A stretch of 64,000 nt of DNA from Stenocarpella maydis (Eukaryota; Ascomycota; Sordariomycetes; Diaporthales; Diaporthaceae), in the NCBI GenBank assembly GCA_002270565.1, contig NQMI01000069.1, forward strand, positions 124,001-188,000. The letters are read 5' to 3'. The notes beneath the pieces were generated by a model. It ran no database searches and had not been told where the DNA came from. It saw nothing but the letters and a program-made list of their open reading frames with translations. Positions 58,647-64,000 of this stretch are shown here, one piece after another; position 1 is the stretch's first letter; every line of letters starts with the position of its first letter. The position numbers and the translations under genes are program-made.

Positions 58647-59830
58647 TTACAAGTTCCCGTTGGAGTCGTCGAGTTTGGCCTCTCTTAGGCTGTTCAAACT
58701 CTGCATCACATACTCATATGTCAACATCGTGGCACCTGCGGAAGGCACTGTGCGCAGCAGGTTCGTCCCCAGTCCGGCGTACAGCGCCCTCCAGCCTTCT
58801 TCCCTCAGCACGGTTTGAAATGTGCGGACCATTCCCCTGTACTTCGGTCGGAGGAGGGCATCCGATCGCCCTTGATGGCTGCTAAGCCCATGCAGAAATT
58901 CCGGGCCAAGTATGGCCCGTCGCTGGATTTGTAGCCTCGTGCGGATAACCTCATGAGGGTATGTGACGCTGCTTGCTAGCATCTTGGAGAAGATGGACGC
59001 GTACAGGATGGAGAACCAGTTTGCTCCAGGGTCGCCAATGCCGCCGCTGGTAAACTTCTGCCTCAGGTACTCATAGGCTGGGAACTGGACACCAACATGG
59101 GATATCCCCACGAGGGCAGGCCCCAAACCGGCGTAGAAAGCCAGTGCTCCTTCGTATCGATATATCTTCCGAGCCGCGTCCAAGCCAGAGCGGTAATACC
59201 AGTGAGGCCGATGGTAGGATGATGCGGTCATGTCGGCCAGGTTGGTGGGACATCGTCTCTTGGCCCGACGGGCCTGTGACATTACACGCACCTTGAGCAC
59301 CCATATCGGATTCGTGATAGCAGTGGATGCAACCCCGGCAAAGATCGAGGAGCACATGTTGACAATTACTGTGCTATCTGTGAGCCCGTTAGCGTTTACT
59401 CGCGATCTGCAGGCTGGCAGCAGGTCCACTCACCAAAATTCTTCTGTAGAGCCTCTTTGCTCCTGCCATATGTTGCGAACCATACGGCCCATGTTGGGAG
59501 GTATCCGAGAACGATAAGGCCCCCTCCACGGTAAAAACCTCTGATTCCCTCTTCTCTGAATATGACCCGTGCGGTTCCGAGAGTACCCCTGTAAAACCTC
59601 TGGTTATAACGTCGCCAATGTCTCCGCAGAATAACACGAGTATACGTCTCCTGGGCCTGGAGGCGTATCTTAATCGTGTCCAGTGGGCAGGTGACGAGTC
59701 CTGCCACGAGACCACCAGCAGCCCCGGCGGTTGCTTGCAACTTGGCTGGTGACGCACGCCGCGCCCAGCTCTCCAGCACTGGTTGCCTCGTATGCTCTGA
59801 CAAGTGCCGAATCGCCATAGCAGGGGGCAT
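58647..59830 (-). CDS. Mitochondrial NAD+/nucleotide-type carrier (SLC25)
   Basis: Inner-membrane carrier closest to the yeast NAD+ carriers Yia6 and Yea6 and to folate/FAD and pyrimidine carriers. Exons 59830-59434 and 59377-58647 join in phase 1 to 375 residues. The three repeats have CPLDTIKIRLQ (about P49), NPIWVLKVR (about P156) and YPHEVIRTRLQ. The second repeat has tryptophan in place of the acidic residue, as in the NAD/pyrimidine subgroup. The sequence LGYLPTWAVWFATYG matches that subgroup too. Exact substrate cannot be read from the sequence. Its stop lies only 37 bp from that of the HET gene. Confidence 0.88.
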
Positions 59831-60983
59831 CGTCTACATCTCAGCACGACTTCGGCGGCCGCGCGAGGCGTCCTCGGTGGCCTGGGATATATCAGCTCAC
59901 GAGTATGCGCTGTGGCTGGGGTCTAAGATGGTCTGCCTGGCATTGGAGAAGATAGTGGCGGTGGGAAAAGTCGGCTGGTTACCAGGGTGTTGAGGTGGCT
60001 TTCAGGGGGAGCAGGAATTGTCATAGGCTAGCTAGCATGCACCCTTGCAGGAACAGCTAGCCCTTTTGCGGAGTTATGATACTACTGGGGTTAGGGTTGG
60101 GCTCTCCTTGTGAGCCAGCGAGCCACTGAAGAGTTGGAATATATAAGGGCATGGTTATTACCACAGTAGATGGCTTTCATAGAACAGACTCTTCAGTTAT
60201 CAATCTAAGTATTCAGCCTTATAACTAGATAGCCTTATAGCTAGTAATCATACTCTCTTACTAAATAGTATCTTTATATCCTAGAACAGTCAAGTATTGC
60301 CTCTATGCTACTCTGCTACTATAAACCTTATAGGTTATCTACTAAACTCTATAAAGGTTTTCTATAATTATTATATATATTAATATATAAGTAATTTAAA
60401 AATGAAATCTAAATTCTTTCTAAATTTTACGCTATAATAATAAGACTAATTTACATTAAGTTTTAGTATTTAATATAATATCTTTAAATACATTCAAGTT
60501 TTTCTATAAGCTGGGGGTGGATGTGTATATGCGTGTATGCAGGTATAGGGTGCCTTGAATGTCAACAGGCCAGGCATGTCAGTAAATGTGGCCTCAACGT
60601 CTGTGTCTGCTGACGTTTATGATCCCGCACCTTACGGAGATTTAGTTTACCGACTGTATGGGTACAAATACTCCACCTGCAGTGCTACGACCGATATTCC
60701 TAGCGGAGCATTACCATCGTCGGTACTTACCGGCTGATACACCTCACTTGATCCCGACCTCACAACGTTGGCCAGTGCCTCCTCAGAACGACACGGGTTG
60801 CTGGCCATCTCACGACCTCAGCTCAGTATTCAATTGATATACTTACCTGGCTACTTATACAATTCCTGCCGCCGGTCGATTGCAAACGAGACACCGGCCG
60901 TCGCAAATTCTCCAGGTAGAACTTTGGGCCTGAGAAATTAATTGGTTTAGTCTTTGAAAACTGTACACCGCCCACGGCGGTCA
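59831..60983. other. Intergenic with AT-rich LTR-like remnant
   Basis: Holds the LTR-like, AT-rich segment at 60070-60510 and short GC-balanced flanks. No gene supported. Confidence 0.6.
60070..60510 (+). mobile_element. Possible solo-LTR remnant with AT-rich decay
   Basis: The segment begins near GTTATGATACTACTGGGG, carries a TATA-like ATATATAAGGG at about 60140, and grades into DNA dominated by TA and AT dinucleotides after 60170. The layout suits a fungal LTR-retrotransposon end, degraded by RIP. No matching second LTR, primer-binding site or target duplication was found. Confidence 0.35.
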
Positions 60984-62177
60984 TTATATCCAATTCCACT
61001 TCTCCTCTGGCTGTTTCTGGGTACTCGCCCTCGTAGGCTTCCCATCAGCTTGCTCGCTCCAGCTCATATCGCCAGGCAGTTCCGCTACAAAATCCCTCGT
61101 CTCGACCTCGACAGGTTTCTCCTCTGTCGCGAGCTCCACCGGCTTGGTCGCGTCGCCCGCCAGCTCCGCTGCGTTGGATTCTCCCGTGGCCATTTCGGCC
61201 ACGGGACTCGAGTCGATCTCCGTCGCTACCGCCCCTTTCACAGTCCCCTTCATTGAACGCGCTTCAGCGTCGGTCATGGGGCTGACGGGGTTCGCAGAAT
61301 AGAAACCCGAGGATCTGGTGGTGTTTAATGTGTCGGCGCTGGAGCCCAGTTGGGGGTCCTTGCCGTCCTGTTTCTCGCTCATCTGCAGCTGCGCCACCTG
61401 CTTCATCTTCTTTGACAGGCGCCAGATCAATATGCCTGAAAACAACAACAGCAGGAATACTCCAACAGACACGCCTACGGCGACTGCAACGTAGCCCTGG
61501 GGGAATGGACCGGGGGAGCCTGTGGCCTCGGCACCACCTTGTGTTTCTTGCGCTGTTGCCTCCTTGGTCTGCATGATCGTCTCTCCAGGTACGGTCGGAT
61601 TCGTTTGCAGCAAGCTCAAGTCCTGCTCCCGCCACCTGACTTGTATTGCATATGCGAGGTTTTCTGTCGTTGTATAAGATGTGGCTGTTGTTATTTTCGT
61701 GTCTAGTAGTGTCGTTGTCGGGATCGTGGATATGCAGAGGCTATAACTCCACCCAACGCCCATCATCCCGGTTGAATAGCAATCGTAACCGGTCGGGCAA
61801 CACAGCCTCGCTGTCTCGCCCGACTTCACCTGCCCTCCATAATACGGCCATGACTTGGGAGTGGCGATGCCCGGCTCTGTGAAGAAGGAGAAGCTGGCGA
61901 GTGACGTCGGGAATTCGCACGCGGCAACGTAGCCCGAGGGACAGATGCCCGGTGAATAATAGCCTATCTGCCAGTTCCAATAGTTATTGAAGTTCGGGGG
62001 CATGCATATGGAGCTGTACAGCGGCGGCGTCATCTGGTCTGCCCATACTGAGGATGCACAGAAGTCGGGCGTCGTGAAGACCGTCGTAAGGGGGCCTGCC
62101 CCGGTGCCGTACGTGGGCGTTGCCGTTGCAGGATTATATGATGTGTCTGCCTCGGTGGGCGTCGGCATTGGCGTCAT
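60984..62177 (-). CDS. Single-pass membrane protein with cysteine-containing head
   Basis: Single-exon reading, 397 residues. The first part has cysteines spread through FTTPDFCAS, SSICMPPNF, SPGICPSGY, AACEFP, ARLCCPTGYDCYS and SLCIS, which suggest disulfides outside the cell. A Thr-rich stretch follows, then one helix at about 229-252 (VAVAVGVSVGVFLLLLFSGIL), a basic stop (RLSKKMK) and an acidic cytoplasmic tail. The start at 62177 gives no signal peptide; an AG just before it (TTCAG) suggests an upstream leader exon that I could not place. This is a recurrent ascomycete family of unknown role. Confidence 0.65.
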   Translation of the reverse strand: MTPMPTPTEADTSYNPATATPTYGTGAGPLTTVFTTPDFCASSVWADQMTPPLYSSICMPPNFNNYWNWQIGYYSPGICPSGYVAACEFPTSLASFSFFTEPGIATPKSWPYYGGQVKSGETARLCCPTGYDCYSTGMMGVGWSYSLCISTIPTTTLLDTKITTATSYTTTENLAYAIQVRWREQDLSLLQTNPTVPGETIMQTKEATAQETQGGAEATGSPGPFPQGYVAVAVGVSVGVFLLLLFSGILIWRLSKKMKQVAQLQMSEKQDGKDPQLGSSADTLNTTRSSGFYSANPVSPMTDAEARSMKGTVKGAVATEIDSSPVAEMATGESNAAELAGDATKPVELATEEKPVEVETRDFVAELPGDMSWSEQADGKPTRASTQKQPEEKWNWI

Positions 62178-63865
62178 CCTGAATCCTCACTGTGGGCCCC
62201 GTCAATGCCTCTTTGATGAAGTACAAAAGGTGATGGCGACCCCTAAACTGCGACTCGCGTGGTTGATGTTGTCTCGGGTCAATGCAATCTCGCCACGCGC
62301 TGGACGTCGAATGTACCTAGGTACGGGAAGTATGAGGCTTCCATGAGGAACCGGTGGCTTCGCTCCAATGACGGCGTTGAAAATGTCAGGGTCGAATCTC
62401 TACGCTGTTTGGAAGAAACAAGAGCGTCAGTGAAGAGGTGTGAACTAGAAGGACCAGAAATCGTGCCGGGCCACGCATTGTCAAGGAGAAAACACGAAAC
62501 AGCAAGTAAAGCCTGGAAATGAACCTTGGCCTGCGGCAGGTTGCGTCGCTGAGCGAGTCATGCAAGACCCAGGGGCCCAACTTTATTTTACAACTATGTG
62601 TACGGTATAGTCGGGAAGGGCGGAGTAACCGGCAGATAAGAGACACAATACCGTAGATTATAACAACCCCGGATGCAAGGTGGGCCTGTCACCATCCTTG
62701 GCAGTGGTGTGTTGTCGGATTCGGCCAATGACGATGGCGGCTCACTCGGGTTACAAACCACCGGGGACAAAAGTGCGGAGCGGGTCTCTGTCCTAGATGT
62801 GAAACTATCTTAGGCGAGGCGTACTATGTTACAGAAAAATCCTTGGAACGTACTTCCGTGGTGTCTACATGGTAGAGATATCTGGGAGGGCTTCCTCAGG
62901 GTCTGAGATTCAATGCTCGCCTACAAAATGCATTTAGAATACTCAATATCCACACTCCAAAATTGTGGTCCTCATGGAAAGTGCCCCACAAGTGCCAATT
63001 GTCGATCAGTGAACAAACTTAATTGCTCGCACGGATTTTGGCAATCTTAAAAAATTCACAGATTTGGTCTCAATGGTATATTCCAGTCGTTCGTGAGAGG
63101 GCATCTGGAGCGGTACGACGCCCTACATAATTGGATTTCGTGCCATCTCAGTGGTAGAAAGGGGCTGCGAATAGTTGATCAGCATTTATCAAAAATTTGC
63201 AATCTAAGGTGTGAAGGCTTAAACGAAGACTCGTGAGCATTGGCCTAGATACGACGGGGTTTAATCTCCAATTGTTCCAGTTGATCAGTATGTCCTCTTC
63301 TACGACGGAAAGGGACAGCCTAAACTATCGCCCAAAATGGGATAGTCTCTATGCAACGACTAGCTGAACGCCGCATTATAGTTGGGTCAAAGGTGGAGCG
63401 ATGGACAAGTCATGACAGCTGTTAAATTCCTTTCAAAATGTGCGGTGAAGACACAAGAGTTATGTTATTCACGCTAGCAAAGGATATCATTAATTATGTA
63501 GTATTGGAAAAGCTTTTCAAGGAATAAGGCATAGTCCATGTTCCGTACAAGTTATGCATCTCTGAATCTTTTGGGAACATATTACCTAAGGCTCAACGTA
63601 CCAGCCCTTTCATATTGTTGCAACACAATACAGAAAACAGAGAACCGGAATGCCTCATTAAAATTTAGAAGATCAGGCTATACTACCCCCTTTTGAAGAA
63701 ATTCTATCCAAGAGGGAGAAACACATGCTCTGCGAGGAAGTCTTATCTAGACAAAGAATTAAACTCTTCAGACTCGCCGTCCGGAAAACAGAACGACACA
63801 ACATGGGCAATGATGATACCCCTGCCTCAACAGTGGCGGACGCCACTGACTCTAGAAATTAAATT
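62178..63865. other. Intergenic, AT-leaning, near the 3' edge
   Basis: 1.7 kb with higher A+T than the gene regions. TACCTAGGTA occurs at 62314-62323. No frame of convincing length, no terminal repeats. May be decayed repeat DNA. Confidence 0.55.
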
Positions 63866-64000
63866 TTATAGATAAACATAACAGTAAGGTGTCATCCCCA
63901 TTGGATCAGCCGTCTCGCCGACCGTGATAGGATCCCCAACAGCGCCGAATGTCATCACGGTCGAATTGTCCACCTCCGAGGTCACGCCGGGCGGGTTGAA
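63866..64000 (-). CDS. Partial coding region cut by the window edge
   Basis: An open minus-strand frame of 44 codons enters at 64000 and stops at 63868-63866 (ending TPYCYVYL). Composition is protein-like (NPPGVTSEVDNSTV, GDPITVGETADP) and contrasts with the AT-leaning DNA beside it. It is probably the 3' end of a gene that continues beyond the window. Family not recognised. Confidence 0.45.
   Translation of the reverse strand, partial: FNPPGVTSEVDNSTVMTFGAVGDPITVGETADPMGMTPYCYVYL

Noticed and set aside
1..64000. CRISPR array or bacterial-type operon
   Set aside because: Eukaryotic introns and families throughout; repeats found are minisatellites or microsatellites, not spacer arrays.

Overview
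This window is nuclear DNA of a filamentous ascomycete (Pezizomycotina, probably Sordariomycetes). The evidence is short GT-AG introns (55-110 bp) with CTAAC-like branch points, protein families typical of the group (HET domain, PTH11-like rhodopsin fold, Zn2Cys6 factor, Mmc1-like mitochondrial protein), long gene-poor intergenic stretches, microsatellites, and small TpA-rich islands that look like RIP (repeat-induced point mutation) remnants. I see no tRNA, rRNA, CRISPR or intact transposon.

Layout. From 1 to 29 kb lie housekeeping and regulatory genes: a C-terminal Zn2Cys6 factor (2681-4811, -), a very long divergent region, a B-type cyclin (13071-15248, +), the calcium-regulated mitochondrial aspartate/glutamate carrier AGC1 (17715-20025, +), a cystinosin-type PQ-loop transporter (21243-22193, +) converging on a small DUF7704-like membrane protein (-), and a rhodopsin-fold integral membrane protein (26115-27819, +). 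From 29 to 34 kb there is a compact core: UBC7 (-) and an Mmc1-like mitochondrial protein (+) share a 352-bp divergent promoter, and SmD3 (-) converges on Mmc1. From 36.9 to 47.3 kb are four proteins of unknown function; three look like surface or membrane sensors.

From about 47.3 kb to the end the DNA looks more accessory. It has GGGCCC-rich minisatellite blocks at 48.4 and 51.8 kb on either side of an epoxide hydrolase and a frame-broken coding relic, then a disordered fungal protein, an HSL-family alpha/beta hydrolase, a HET-domain gene, a NAD-type mitochondrial carrier, an AT-rich LTR-like remnant, a single-pass membrane protein, and the 3' end of a gene cut by the window edge.

Assembly quality matters for this window. 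Every N lies at a repeat or a duplicated junction. The duplications at 5100-6552 and 30345-31775 are near-exact tandem copies split by a single N, so they are almost certainly unmerged contig overlaps; the second one breaks the Mmc1 reading frame. The N at 27353 sits at the end of a GGA repeat and breaks the rhodopsin-fold gene. I found no clear new multi-gene system. The best leads are the 48.4-52.0 kb repeat-bounded segment, the frame-broken relic inside it, and two palindromic or near-palindromic intergenic motifs that recur far more often than chance.
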